Assembly (NCBI RefSeq): GCF_024385525.1
Contig: NZ_JANFLU010000010.1
Coordinates: forward strand, 124,001-188,000
Source of the DNA: Arthrobacter sp. zg-Y238
GTDB taxonomy: Bacteria; Actinomycetota; Actinomycetes; Actinomycetales; Micrococcaceae
Reading direction: 5' to 3'
Length of the DNA stretch: 64,000 bases
The notes under the pieces were generated by a model. The model did not search any database. It was not told the DNA's origin and was given only the letters and a program-made list of their open reading frames with translations. Of this stretch, positions 1-8,515 are shown in pieces. The position numbers and the translations under genes are program-made. Position 1 is the stretch's first letter, and every line of letters begins with the position of its first letter.

Positions 1-1864
1 CTCCATGGGCTTCGATTAGTTCCCGGGCACCCGCCCGGGTCAGGGAGCCCAGCGCGCTGCCCTTCAGGGAACCGGTGATGACCACATTCATGGCCTCCCC
101 CTCAGGGGTGGTGAGCCTGGCTGCCCTGGCAGCCTTCAATGGTGCGGCCGCCGGGGTGACCATATTCACCCCGGCCGCGGCCAGGCGGTCAATGACCGGC
201 CCGTTGTCCTTCAGTGCTGCATGGATGACTTCCGCCTTGGCCTTGCCAATGCCTTCGACACCCGCGAGCTCTTCCACCGAAGCGCACCGGAGGTTCTCCA
301 TCGTCCCGAAGCGTGCGGCCAGCCGGCGGCCGAAGGTCCGTCCGGTGTAGCGCATGGCCAGGGCGGTGATAACCCGGTTCAGCGGCCGGGACTTGGCCTG
401 CTCAATTTCGGCCATGATTTTTTTGGCCTTCTTGACTCCGAGCAGCCGGTCCGCACCCGATTCTCCCGTGCCCAGCCTCAGGTTGGCTAGCTGATCCTCG
501 GTCAGGTGGAAGATGTCCGAGACATCCCGGACCAGATCCGCTTCGATAAGGGCGTCCCCGGTGGAGCCGCCGACGCCGTCTATATCCAACCCGGCGTCGC
601 GGGAGACTGCGTAGGAAATCCGCCCGGAAACCGAGCATTCGGGATTTGTGCACCGCCACAGCCCGGTGGACTTATCGAATTCCCGGCCGCATTTGGGACA
701 GCCGGCCGGCGGTTCCCACGGCGTGGAGGACGGGTCCCGAAGGTCGGCTCGCGGCAGGTGGACCTGCGGAATAACGTCGTTGGCCTTGTACGCCATGACC
801 GTGTCTCCGACGCGGATGTCTTTCTTCAACAGGTCCTGGACGTTGTGCAGCGAGGCGTATCCGATCGTGGAACCGTCCACGTCCACGGGCGTGAACCGCG
901 CACGGATGGACAACCGTCCGGTCTTACCGATCTCGAGTTCTATGTCTTCAATAACGGCAGGCACCTGCACCGGCGGGTACTTGTAGGCCACCGCCCACTT
1001 GGGGGCATGCGGTCCCTCCCCCAGAGCTTTCCGATCTGGGGCAGCGGGCACCTTCAGGACGGCGCCGTCGATGGGAAAACCCAGGTCAGAACGGACCGCA
1101 CCCAGGGCAGCGACCGCTCCCATCGGGTCATCCGCAGCCAGGACGGCGTGCGGCAGCAGGGAACGCGCCGTCGTGAAGCCCAGGGCTGAAAGTTCCTGCA
1201 TCGCGTCCAGGTGGTCGGCGTCCCCGCCAAGCGTGTATGCCGCGAAGGAGAACAGTCCGGCGTAGGTGCTGCCGTCCTTGTTCAGCATTCCGGCTACTCC
1301 GTTGCGGGCGTTCCTGAACGGCGCCTGGCCCGCCGCGGCGCGGATCGCGTTGGCCTGTCCCAGGTTCGCCTCGTTCAGGTACAGCTCCCCGCGGACTTCG
1401 AAGTCGCCTGTACCGGCGGCTTCCGGCAGCCCTTCGACGCCGCGGACCTTGCCGGTGACGTCTTCACCGGTGTAGCCGTCGCCCCGCGTGGCAGCGGAAA
1501 AGAGGCGCCCGTCCCTATAGCGGACGATAATTGCCATACCGTCGATTTTCGGTTCAACCACTGCATCGGGATGCGCAGCGGCGAACTCGATGACCTTCTC
1601 CTCGCCGGGCTTTTCCAACGACCCGGCCGGCGAGGCATGCTCGACGTTCCCGCCTTGGGCTCCCCCATGGCCGACAACCGAGTGCAGCCCGTGGGAGGCG
1701 GAGATGCCGTTGGCCGTTTCGTAGGCCAGGATCGCTGCCAGCAGACTGTCGAACCGGTGGTCCGGCATTTCCTCGACGTCGGTCTGCTCGTACGCCCTCG
1801 CCGCAGACAGGGCCTGCGCCACCAACGGGCCGTAATTATCTGCGGTGATGTTGAAGCTCCTCAT
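1..1864 (-). CDS. NAD-dependent DNA ligase (LigA-like, divergent; 3' end cut by window edge)
   Basis: Reading from an ATG at 1864 down to the left edge gives 621 codons without a stop. The adenylation lysine motif KIDGM is at residues 106-110, followed by RGDGYTGEDVT, a four-cysteine zinc finger (CPKCG then CTNPEC), a helix-hairpin-helix region (GVEGIGKAKAEV) and the start of a BRCT domain (NVVITGSLKGSALG) running off the window. The role would be sealing nicks using NAD+. The N-terminal Ia region is unusual: the segment VEHASPAGSLEKP replaces the canonical VxHxxPMLSL-type motif, and the tyrosine-rich NMN pocket is not obvious. This suggests a secondary paralogue rather than the housekeeping LigA. 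The start overlaps the upstream gene's stop by four bases (ATGA), so the two are probably co-translated. Confidence 0.85.
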   Translation of the reverse strand, partial: MRSFNITADNYGPLVAQALSAARAYEQTDVEEMPDHRFDSLLAAILAYETANGISASHGLHSVVGHGGAQGGNVEHASPAGSLEKPGEEKVIEFAAAHPDAVVEPKIDGMAIIVRYRDGRLFSAATRGDGYTGEDVTGKVRGVEGLPEAAGTGDFEVRGELYLNEANLGQANAIRAAAGQAPFRNARNGVAGMLNKDGSTYAGLFSFAAYTLGGDADHLDAMQELSALGFTTARSLLPHAVLAADDPMGAVAALGAVRSDLGFPIDGAVLKVPAAPDRKALGEGPHAPKWAVAYKYPPVQVPAVIEDIELEIGKTGRLSIRARFTPVDVDGSTIGYASLHNVQDLLKKDIRVGDTVMAYKANDVIPQVHLPRADLRDPSSTPWEPPAGCPKCGREFDKSTGLWRCTNPECSVSGRISYAVSRDAGLDIDGVGGSTGDALIEADLVRDVSDIFHLTEDQLANLRLGTGESGADRLLGVKKAKKIMAEIEQAKSRPLNRVITALAMRYTGRTFGRRLAARFGTMENLRCASVEELAGVEGIGKAKAEVIHAALKDNGPVIDRLAAAGVNMVTPAAAPLKAARAARLTTPEGEAMNVVITGSLKGSALGSLTRAGARELIEAHG

Positions 1865-2382
1865 ACCGAACCCGTCATGGGGAACGCCACTTCCGGACCC
1901 AGCCAGAACAGGAACAGCATGAACCAGACGAGCAGTGCCGCACCGAACCACCACCGCGCCGCCGTCGGATGCTTCAACCGGCGGAGCACGGCATAGCCGC
2001 CCCAGGCAAGGCCCAAGGCGACGAACGGGCCGGGGCACAGAAACAGGGACATAACCTCGTATTTCGCTCGTTCCCCGGACTCATCGGAAGCGCCCTGCGT
2101 CATGCCGAGATTGATAAAGACAACGAATGCCACGAGCGTGGTATAGGCACCAACTAAGACGGTGAGTACCGAGGCGGTCATCAGGGCAGCAAACTCGGCA
2201 CCGGATCTGGCCTTCGCCGGGCGGCCGTAAGGCGTTTGCGGGAAAAACTGCTGCGGATAAGGCTGCTGCTGGTACGGATACGGCTGCTGCTGCTGCTGCG
2301 GATACTGCTGCTGCTGGTATGGATACGACTGCTGCGGCGGCACAAACGGCCCCTGCCCCGGCCGGTCCCCTTGTTCCGCCAT
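1861..2382 (-). CDS. Small membrane protein with Q/P/Y-rich N-terminus
   Basis: The 173-residue protein begins with about 50 residues of low-complexity glutamine/proline/tyrosine sequence, then has three hydrophobic segments (about 66-93, 110-134 and 144-162). The short tail points to an integral membrane protein with a disordered, probably cytoplasmic, N-terminal tail. PYQQQ-type tails are common on actinobacterial membrane proteins of unknown role. I do not recognise a specific family. It overlaps the downstream ligase gene by four bases. The repeat-rich DNA at about 2255-2345 is coding here and is not a CRISPR or satellite. Confidence 0.7.
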   Translation of the reverse strand: MAEQGDRPGQGPFVPPQQSYPYQQQQYPQQQQQPYPYQQQPYPQQFFPQTPYGRPAKARSGAEFAALMTASVLTVLVGAYTTLVAFVVFINLGMTQGASDESGERAKYEVMSLFLCPGPFVALGLAWGGYAVLRRLKHPTAARWWFGAALLVWFMLFLFWLGPEVAFPMTGSV

Positions 2383-2473
2383 GATCTCCCCCTGATCGAC
2401 ATCGAAAAACCGTTCTCCGGCCTACCCTAGGGTGGCCGCAGGCTGGTCCGCACACAGACACGCCCGCACACGC

Positions 2474-2509
2474 AAAAGCGGGCCCCCACCGAAGTGGAGG
2501 CCCGCTTTA
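2474..2509 (-). terminator. Intrinsic terminator of rpsA
   Basis: A GC-rich inverted repeat (AGCGGGCCCCCACC, loop GAA, then the complementary arm with one mismatch) lies 46 bases after the rpsA stop. On the minus strand it is followed by TTTT, so it is oriented to end rpsA transcription before the downstream membrane-protein gene. Confidence 0.8.
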
Positions 2510-2554
2510 GGCAGTTACACGGTCCGGCTTACCGGACAGCGGAACCAGTGGGAA

Positions 2555-4027
2555 TTAGTTTCCCGTGAGCTTCTCGCGCAGTGCAGCCAGGGCTTCGTCG
2601 GAAGCCAGCGTGCCGGCACCCGTCTCGGCAACGGCCGGCTCGGAGGAGTAGCTGGTGGTGCCGGAATCGGTGGATTCCGAAGCAGCAGCGATGTCCTCGG
2701 AGTTGTGCTGGGCGACCTGCTTCTTGTGGGCTTCCCAACGGGCCTGGGCATCAGCGTACTGCTGCTCCCAAGCGGCGCGCTGGGTTTCGTAGCCTTCGAG
2801 CCATTCGTTGGACTCGGGGTCGAAGCCCTCCGGGTACTTGTAGTTGCCGGCTTCGTCGTACTCTGCGGCCATGCCGTACAGAGCCGGATCGAACTCGGTG
2901 CCCTCGGGATCGACGCCCTCGTTGGCCTGCTTGAGGGACAGCGAGATGCGGCGACGCTCGAGGTCGATGTCGATGACCTTGACGAACAGTTCGTCACCAA
3001 CGGAGACAACCTGCTCGGCGAGCTCCACGTGGCGGACAGCCAGTTCGGAGATGTGGACCAGGCCTTCGATGCCGTCTTCGACGCGAACGAACGCACCGAA
3101 CGGAACCAGCTTGGTGACCTTACCCGGAACAACCTGGCCGAGGGCGTGGGTGCGGGCGAAGGTCTGCCACGGATCTTCCTGCGTAGCCTTCAGCGACAGG
3201 GAGACACGCTCGCGGTCAAGGTCAACTTCCAGAACCTCAACGGTGACTTCCTGGCCAACTTCGACAACCTCGGAGGGGTGGTCGATGTGCTTCCAGGACA
3301 GCTCGGAAACGTGAACGAGGCCGTCTACGCCGCCAAGGTCCACGAATGCACCGAAGTTGACGATGGAGGAAACAACGCCGGGACGAACCTGGCCCTTTTC
3401 CAGCTTGTTGAGGAACGTGGAACGAACCTCGGACTGGGTCTGCTCGAGCCAGGCACGGCGGGACAGAACAACGTTGTTGCGGTTCTTGTCCAGCTCGATG
3501 ATCTTGGCTTCGATCTGCTGACCGATGTACGGAGCCAGGTCGCGGACGCGACGCATCTCCACGAGGGATGCCGGCAGGAAGCCGCGCAGCCCGATGTCGA
3601 GGATAAGACCACCCTTGACAACCTCGATGACGGTACCGGTAACGACGCCGTCTTCTTCCTTGACCTTCTCGATGTCGCCCCAGGCACGCTCGTACTGAGC
3701 ACGCTTCTTGGAGAGGATCAGACGGCCTTCTTTGTCTTCCTTGGTGAGCACCAGGGCTTCGACCTGATCGCCGACGGAGACAACGTCTCCGGGATCAACG
3801 TCGTGCTTGATGGAAAGCTCGCGGGAAGGGATGACACCCTCGGTCTTGTAACCGATGTCGAGCAGGACCTCGTCGCGGTCAACCTTGACAACGGTACCTT
3901 CGACGAGATCGCCGTCGTTGAAGTACTTGATCGTTGCGTCAATCGCGGCGAGGAAGTCCTCGGCAGTACCGATGTCGTTGATGGCGACCTGCGGGGTACC
4001 GGACTTCTCGTTGGTGGTGATGGTCAT
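2555..4027 (-). CDS. rpsA: 30S ribosomal protein S1
   Basis: The 490-residue protein has four S1 RNA-binding domains. They begin near GDLVEGTVVKVDRDEVLLDI (about residue 38), DGVVTGTVIEVVKGGLILDI (about 125), VRPGVVSSIVNFGAFVDLGG (about 215) and VVPGKVTKLVPFGAFVRVED (about 300). An acidic, low-complexity tail follows. Four domains instead of the six in enterobacteria is the usual actinobacterial form. S1 helps load mRNA on the 30S subunit. It is transcribed alone: it has its own promoter (4225-4254), a leader of roughly 190 bases, and its own terminator. No strong Shine-Dalgarno sits close to the ATG at 4027, which is common for S1. Confidence 0.97.
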   Translation of the reverse strand: MTITTNEKSGTPQVAINDIGTAEDFLAAIDATIKYFNDGDLVEGTVVKVDRDEVLLDIGYKTEGVIPSRELSIKHDVDPGDVVSVGDQVEALVLTKEDKEGRLILSKKRAQYERAWGDIEKVKEEDGVVTGTVIEVVKGGLILDIGLRGFLPASLVEMRRVRDLAPYIGQQIEAKIIELDKNRNNVVLSRRAWLEQTQSEVRSTFLNKLEKGQVRPGVVSSIVNFGAFVDLGGVDGLVHVSELSWKHIDHPSEVVEVGQEVTVEVLEVDLDRERVSLSLKATQEDPWQTFARTHALGQVVPGKVTKLVPFGAFVRVEDGIEGLVHISELAVRHVELAEQVVSVGDELFVKVIDIDLERRRISLSLKQANEGVDPEGTEFDPALYGMAAEYDEAGNYKYPEGFDPESNEWLEGYETQRAAWEQQYADAQARWEAHKKQVAQHNSEDIAAASESTDSGTTSYSSEPAVAETGAGTLASDEALAALREKLTGN

Positions 4028-4110
4028 GTAGTTGGGACTCCGATGTGGAAGTTGTTTTGTATTCCGGACTGGTTTCCACTAACCGGCGGTTGGGCCGGGT
4101 GGCCCCCGCA

Positions 4111-4154
4111 GGCAAGATACTTGCCCAAGTGAATGCCAAAGGCACGAAAGTGCC
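4111..4154 (-). promoter_or_regulatory. Paired hairpins in the rpsA leader
   Basis: Two short perfect stems lie in the untranslated leader: GGCAAG-ATA-CTTGCC (4111-4125) and GGCAC-GAAA-GTGCC (4141-4154). S1 is known to autoregulate through its leader in proteobacteria. Whether this leader works that way is only inferred. Confidence 0.4.
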
Positions 4155-4224
4155 GAGGACGAACAGCTTGTTTGCCCGGAGATGGACAGGATTGGTTATA
4201 ACTTGCGCTATTACGCGCCCGATC

Positions 4225-4254
4225 AGTCTAGCCGGACCCGCCAACGCAGGTCAA
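4225..4254 (-). promoter_or_regulatory. Housekeeping promoter of rpsA
   Basis: On the minus strand there is a -35 box TTGACC (4249-4254), an 18-base spacer, and a -10 box TAGACT (4225-4230). This places the start of transcription near 4218 and gives a leader of about 190 bases. It is the clearest sigma-70-type promoter in the window. Confidence 0.75.
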
Positions 4255-4304
4255 AGGGAACAGCTGGGCCGCGGTGGAAAAATACCTGCCCGCCACGCAA
4301 GTGG

Positions 4305-5636
4305 TTAGAAATGCGTGCTGCAGTAAGGCGCCGGCCCGGCCGAAAACAGCTCGTCCAGTACGCCTAGGGCAGCGTCCCCGGCGTGCACTGATCCGGCTGC
4401 CGCCAGGGTCCGCGCACTCACGGCCCCCAGGTACAGGGAACCGAGTGCAGCGGCGGTCAGCTGCACCCGCGGCGTATCCGCGTGTTCCCCGGCTGCGGCC
4501 GGACGTGCGGTTCCGACGCCGCCGCGTACCTCGAGCAGGAAAGCTCCCGCTGCCAGCGCCATCGGATCTTCGACGTCGAGCACTACAGCGCCGTCGCCGA
4601 AGTATCCGCGGGCCCCTAGTGCGGCCGCGGGATCCAGGATCCGCAGCCACAGGACGTCCTCGACGTGCTTTACCTTGTAGCGCCGCCGGTCAGTCAGCAT
4701 CCAGGGCAGCGGATCCTCGACCGGGGCCTCGGAGAAGGTCAGCCGGTCCACCAGGTCGATGGATCCGAGGTAGCGCCACAGCTCGCGGTAGGCCTCGTCG
4801 CTGGCAGCCACCAGGTCGGTGATCTTCACCGTATGCGGCTCGTTCTGCCAGCCCAGCGACTTGTAGGCCGCATATCCGTCCGGGATGCCGTCGGCGTTGT
4901 ACCGGAGGACACTGCGCACGGCCGTGTCCGGTTCAGTGTTTTCCCCGCTCCACTTCCCGGCAGCACGCATGGCGTACGAATACTGCCGCCCGAGGGCGCC
5001 GAACGTGCGTTCCAGGTGTGCCCGGAAGATTTCCGGCACGAGCCCCCGGAGCTTGTCGGCGTCGGCAACCGCGATGCTGCCACGCGGCGGGGCCGTGAAT
5101 TCGAGGCCGCCGCGGGTGTCCAGCTCGACGCCGGCGGTGGAGGTGGCAGCTCCGAACCCGAAGCGCCCGTAGATGGTTGCCTCGGACGCCGTGAGGGCGG
5201 CCAGCGCCAGGCCGGAGTCTTTGGCCCGGGTGAGGTCCGCGGTAATCATCCGCCGCAGGATACCCCGGCGCCGGTGCGTGGGCCGGACGGTGACCGCCGT
5301 GACCAGGTGCGTGGGCAGCAATTCACTTCCACCGACGTTCAGGTCATTGACCATGGTCCCGTAGGTGGCCACGGGCACTGCCGGGTTCCAGGCGTACTCC
5401 GGCAGGCGATCGTCGTACACCGCGGTCAGGACGCGGCCGTCCCGCAGGTAACCGTCCACCTGGGCAGGCAGCCGCTCCTCTTTGGTGCGGTCCTCGTGGA
5501 AGCCCAGGTTAACGGCGTCGAACCACCCGGCGGTCCGCTCGTCCGCCTTGGCCGGGTCCGCGGCGTCGTACCCGGCCGGGAAGGAAGCGAACCGCAGCCC
5601 GTCCGTGGTGCTGTCCGTGCTGTGGTCCGTACCCAT
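4305..5636 (-). CDS. Eis-family GNAT N-acetyltransferase
   Basis: The protein has 443 residues when started at the ATG at 5636, which has an AGGGGGAAC ribosome site 28 bases after the polA stop; a longer reading frame extends into polA. An N-terminal GNAT domain carries the acetyl-CoA loop motif VTVRPTHRRRGILRRM followed by ATIYGRFGFG. A second GNAT-like fold and a C-terminal SCP2-like domain follow. The last residue is phenylalanine, as in Eis enzymes where the terminal carboxylate acts in catalysis. Eis proteins acetylate amines of aminoglycosides and other substrates; the substrate here is unknown. It lies directly downstream of polA. Confidence 0.85.
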   Translation of the reverse strand: MGTDHSTDSTTDGLRFASFPAGYDAADPAKADERTAGWFDAVNLGFHEDRTKEERLPAQVDGYLRDGRVLTAVYDDRLPEYAWNPAVPVATYGTMVNDLNVGGSELLPTHLVTAVTVRPTHRRRGILRRMITADLTRAKDSGLALAALTASEATIYGRFGFGAATSTAGVELDTRGGLEFTAPPRGSIAVADADKLRGLVPEIFRAHLERTFGALGRQYSYAMRAAGKWSGENTEPDTAVRSVLRYNADGIPDGYAAYKSLGWQNEPHTVKITDLVAASDEAYRELWRYLGSIDLVDRLTFSEAPVEDPLPWMLTDRRRYKVKHVEDVLWLRILDPAAALGARGYFGDGAVVLDVEDPMALAAGAFLLEVRGGVGTARPAAAGEHADTPRVQLTAAALGSLYLGAVSARTLAAAGSVHAGDAALGVLDELFSAGPAPYCSTHF

Positions 5637-5664
5637 GGTTCCCCCTGTGTTTAGGCGGCAGCGC

Positions 5665-8496
5665 CTAGTGCCCGGCCTCGTGCCAGCTGATGCCCTCGCC
5701 GACGGAGACATCCAGCGGAACGGACAGGTCCGCCGCGGAGCCCATCTGGGCCCGCACCAGCTTCTCCACCGCGTCCCGCTCCCCTGCGGCGACTTCGAGG
5801 ACCAGTTCATCATGGACCTGCAGCAGCATCCGGGATTTCAGCCCCTGCGCCTTCAGCTCACTGTCCACACCGAGCATGGCCTTCTTGATGATGTCCGCCG
5901 CGGATCCCTGGATGGGGGCATTGAGTGCTGCCCGTTCGGCCATTTCGCGCAGCTGCCGGTTGTCGCTGGACAGGTCCGGCAGGTAGCGGCGGCGGCCCTC
6001 GATGGTGGAGGTGAACCCGTCCTTGCGTGCCTGCTCGACGACGCCGCGCAGGTAATCGCGCACGGCACCGAACCGCTCGAAGTAGTCACGGATGAGGGTC
6101 CTGGCCTCGTCCACCGGGATGGCCAGCTGCTTGGACAGGCCGAAGGAACTGAGCCCGTAGACCAGGCCGTAGGACATGGCCTTGACCTTGGAGCGCATGG
6201 CACTGGTGACCTCTTCGGGGGCCACGTTGAACACGTGCGACCCGACGAAGCGGTGCAGGTCCTCGCCCGCCTGGAAGGCGGAAATCAGCCCTTCGTCGCC
6301 GGAGAGGTGGGCCATGATCCGCATTTCAATCTGCGAGTAGTCCGCGGTGAGCAGCGAATCGTAGCCTTCACCGACCACGAAGACTTCGCGGATGCGGCGG
6401 CCCTCTTCGGAGCGGATCGGGATGTTCTGCAGGTTCGGGTTCACCGAGGACAGCCGTCCGGTGGCGGCCACTGTCTGGGCATAGGTGGTGTGGATGCGGC
6501 CGTCGTCGGCAACGGACTTCCGCAGGCCCTCTACGGTGGAGCGCAGCTTGGACGCGTCGCGGAAGGCGAGCAGCTGCTCCAGGAACGGATGTCCGGTCTT
6601 CACGATCAGGTCCGTCAGCGCATCGGCGTCGGTGGAGTACCCGGTCTTGATCTTCTTGGTCTTCGGTAGCCCGAGTTCGTCAAAGAGGACGGCCTGCAGC
6701 TGCTTCGGGGACCCGAGGTTGATTTCCTTGCCGATGATCCGGAAGGCCTCGTCACTCGCGCGGGTGATGGTGGCGCTGAAATCGTCCAGCAGCCGGTCCA
6801 GCTTCTCGGAGGACACCGCAATACCGGCAAGCTCCATTTCGGCGAGGACCTCGGACAACGGAAGTTCCAGCCCGCCGAGCAGCTGGTTGGCGCCGCGCTC
6901 CACGAGCTGGCCGGCAAAGTGCTCGCTGAGCCGCAGGGCGGCAAACGCCTTGGACACGGCGGGTGTTGCCGCGTCTTCGTCCCCGAGGGACAGTTCCAGC
7001 TGGTTGCTGGCGGCCGCCGCGGGAACAATGTTCATCTTCAGGTGGTACTGGGCCAGGTCCGCCAGCTCGTAGCTGCGGCGGTCCGGCTGGATCAGGTAGC
7101 CCGAGATTGCGGTGTCATCAACCTCGCCGGCCAGGTGCAGGCCGCGGGCTGCCAGTGCCTTGTAGGCTTCCTTGAAATCGTGCACCACCTTGGGTGCATC
7201 TCGATCCGCCAGCCAGGCCGCAAGCACCTGTTCGGCGGCGGCGTCGAGCTCGGCAAGGGGTACGTAGGCCGCCGATGCGTCCGTCACCAGGGCGAGGCCG
7301 ACGACGTCGCGCGCCCCGGCGGCACCCTCCGTCACCAACTGCACCGCGGTGCGGGCCTGGTTGCCGGCACGGAACCAGCCGTCCAGTTCCGCGGCGTCGG
7401 TGATAATGCTGTGTTCAGGGGCGGCCACTTCGGGGTGCGCGGCGGCCTCGCCCTCATCTTCCCCGTAGACGTCGAAGAGCCGTTTGCGCAGCGCGTTGAA
7501 CTGCAGGGCGTCAAAGAGTTCCTCAATGGCCTCCCGGTCCGGCCGCTGGGCGGCCATGGCCTCCAGGTCCACCGGCAGGTCCAGGTCACGAAGCAACCGG
7601 TTCAGGCGCCGGTTCCGCTTCACATCCTCGATGTTCTCGCGCAGGGAGTCGCCTACCTTGCCCTTGATGGAGTCGAGGTTCTCGAGGATGCCTTCGAGCC
7701 CGCCGTAAAGCTTGATCCACTTGGCAGCGGTCTTGGGCCCCACGCCCGGGACGCCGGGCAGGTTGTCCGCGCTCTCGCCCACCAGTGCGGCGAGGTCGGA
7801 GTACTTGTCCGGCGGAACCAGGTATTTGGCTTCCACAGCTGCGGCGTCCATGCGCGGCAGGTCGGAAACACCCTTCTTGGGGTAGAACACCGTGACGTGG
7901 TCATCCACCAGCTGGAAGGCATCCCGGTCCCCCGAGACGACCATGACGTCCCAGTTGAGGGCCGACGCCTTCTCGGCCAGGGTCGCAAGGATGTCATCCG
8001 CTTCGTAGCCGTCCATGGACAGCGTGGGAATGCGCATGGCTTCCATGACCTTGATGATCAGGTCGATCTGTCCGTGGAACTCCTCGGGCGTCTTGTTCCG
8101 GCCGCCCTTGTACTCGGTGTATTCCTCTGACCGGAAGGTAGGCGTGTCCAGATCGAAGGCCACGGCCACGTGAGTGGGCTTCTCCTCCTTGATCAGGTTG
8201 ATCAGCATGGAGGTGAAACCGTAGACGGCATTGGTGTGCTGGCCGGTGTCGGTGGAGAAGTTCTCGGCCGGGAGCGCGTAGAAGGCCCGGAACGCCATGG
8301 AGTGCCCGTCAATCACCAGCAGCCGGTTGTGTCCCCCGGCATTCACGGTTCCCAGGGACGCGGGTGCTGTACCCGGGGTGGCCGGGTTTTCGACGGCGGT
8401 GGTGCCGTTATTAACGCTGCTCTTGCCGCCGTCTTCCGTGTCGCTCGTAATGTTGCCGCTAAGGGGGGTCGTGGCCAGTTTGGTAGATTCACTCAC
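5665..8496 (-). CDS. polA: DNA polymerase I
   Basis: From a GTG at 8496 this encodes 943 residues. An N-terminal 5'-nuclease domain contains LLVIDGHSMAFRAFYALP. The middle domain corresponds to the 3'-5' exonuclease but reads TAVQLVTEGAAG where active enzymes have the DxE metal motif, so proofreading is probably lost, as in many actinobacterial Pol I enzymes. The polymerase domain has motif A DYSQIEMRIMAHLSGD, motif B RSKVKAMSYGLVYG and motif C QVHDELVLEVA. A TAGGCT -10 box lies seven bases upstream of this GTG, suggesting a leaderless transcript. An in-frame ATG at 8517 is an alternative that would overlap the divergent gene. Confidence 0.95.
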   Translation of the reverse strand: MSESTKLATTPLSGNITSDTEDGGKSSVNNGTTAVENPATPGTAPASLGTVNAGGHNRLLVIDGHSMAFRAFYALPAENFSTDTGQHTNAVYGFTSMLINLIKEEKPTHVAVAFDLDTPTFRSEEYTEYKGGRNKTPEEFHGQIDLIIKVMEAMRIPTLSMDGYEADDILATLAEKASALNWDVMVVSGDRDAFQLVDDHVTVFYPKKGVSDLPRMDAAAVEAKYLVPPDKYSDLAALVGESADNLPGVPGVGPKTAAKWIKLYGGLEGILENLDSIKGKVGDSLRENIEDVKRNRRLNRLLRDLDLPVDLEAMAAQRPDREAIEELFDALQFNALRKRLFDVYGEDEGEAAAHPEVAAPEHSIITDAAELDGWFRAGNQARTAVQLVTEGAAGARDVVGLALVTDASAAYVPLAELDAAAEQVLAAWLADRDAPKVVHDFKEAYKALAARGLHLAGEVDDTAISGYLIQPDRRSYELADLAQYHLKMNIVPAAAASNQLELSLGDEDAATPAVSKAFAALRLSEHFAGQLVERGANQLLGGLELPLSEVLAEMELAGIAVSSEKLDRLLDDFSATITRASDEAFRIIGKEINLGSPKQLQAVLFDELGLPKTKKIKTGYSTDADALTDLIVKTGHPFLEQLLAFRDASKLRSTVEGLRKSVADDGRIHTTYAQTVAATGRLSSVNPNLQNIPIRSEEGRRIREVFVVGEGYDSLLTADYSQIEMRIMAHLSGDEGLISAFQAGEDLHRFVGSHVFNVAPEEVTSAMRSKVKAMSYGLVYGLSSFGLSKQLAIPVDEARTLIRDYFERFGAVRDYLRGVVEQARKDGFTSTIEGRRRYLPDLSSDNRQLREMAERAALNAPIQGSAADIIKKAMLGVDSELKAQGLKSRMLLQVHDELVLEVAAGERDAVEKLVRAQMGSAADLSVPLDVSVGEGISWHEAGH

Positions 8497-8503
8497 AAAT
8501 GCA

Positions 8504-8509
8504 AGCCTA
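8504..8509 (-). promoter_or_regulatory. -10 box of a probable leaderless polA promoter
   Basis: TAGGCT on the minus strand lies exactly seven bases before the GTG at 8496. No ribosome site is visible, so transcription would start at the initiation codon. It sits inside the 20-base gap to the divergent thioesterase gene. Confidence 0.45.
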
Positions 8510-8515
8510 GTTGCC

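Noticed and set aside
2255-2345. Short tandem-repeat DNA (CTGCTG and TATC-type units) resembling a repeat array
   Set aside because: It encodes the glutamine/tyrosine/proline-rich tail of the membrane protein on the minus strand. Unit lengths and spacing are not those of CRISPR.
2432-4132. Long plus-strand open frame opposite rpsA
   Set aside because: It mirrors the S1 gene exactly, has no family motifs and no start signals.
5637-5813. N-terminal extension of the Eis-family frame into polA
   Set aside because: It is out of frame with polA coding and lacks GNAT sequence; a ribosome site directly precedes the ATG at 5636.
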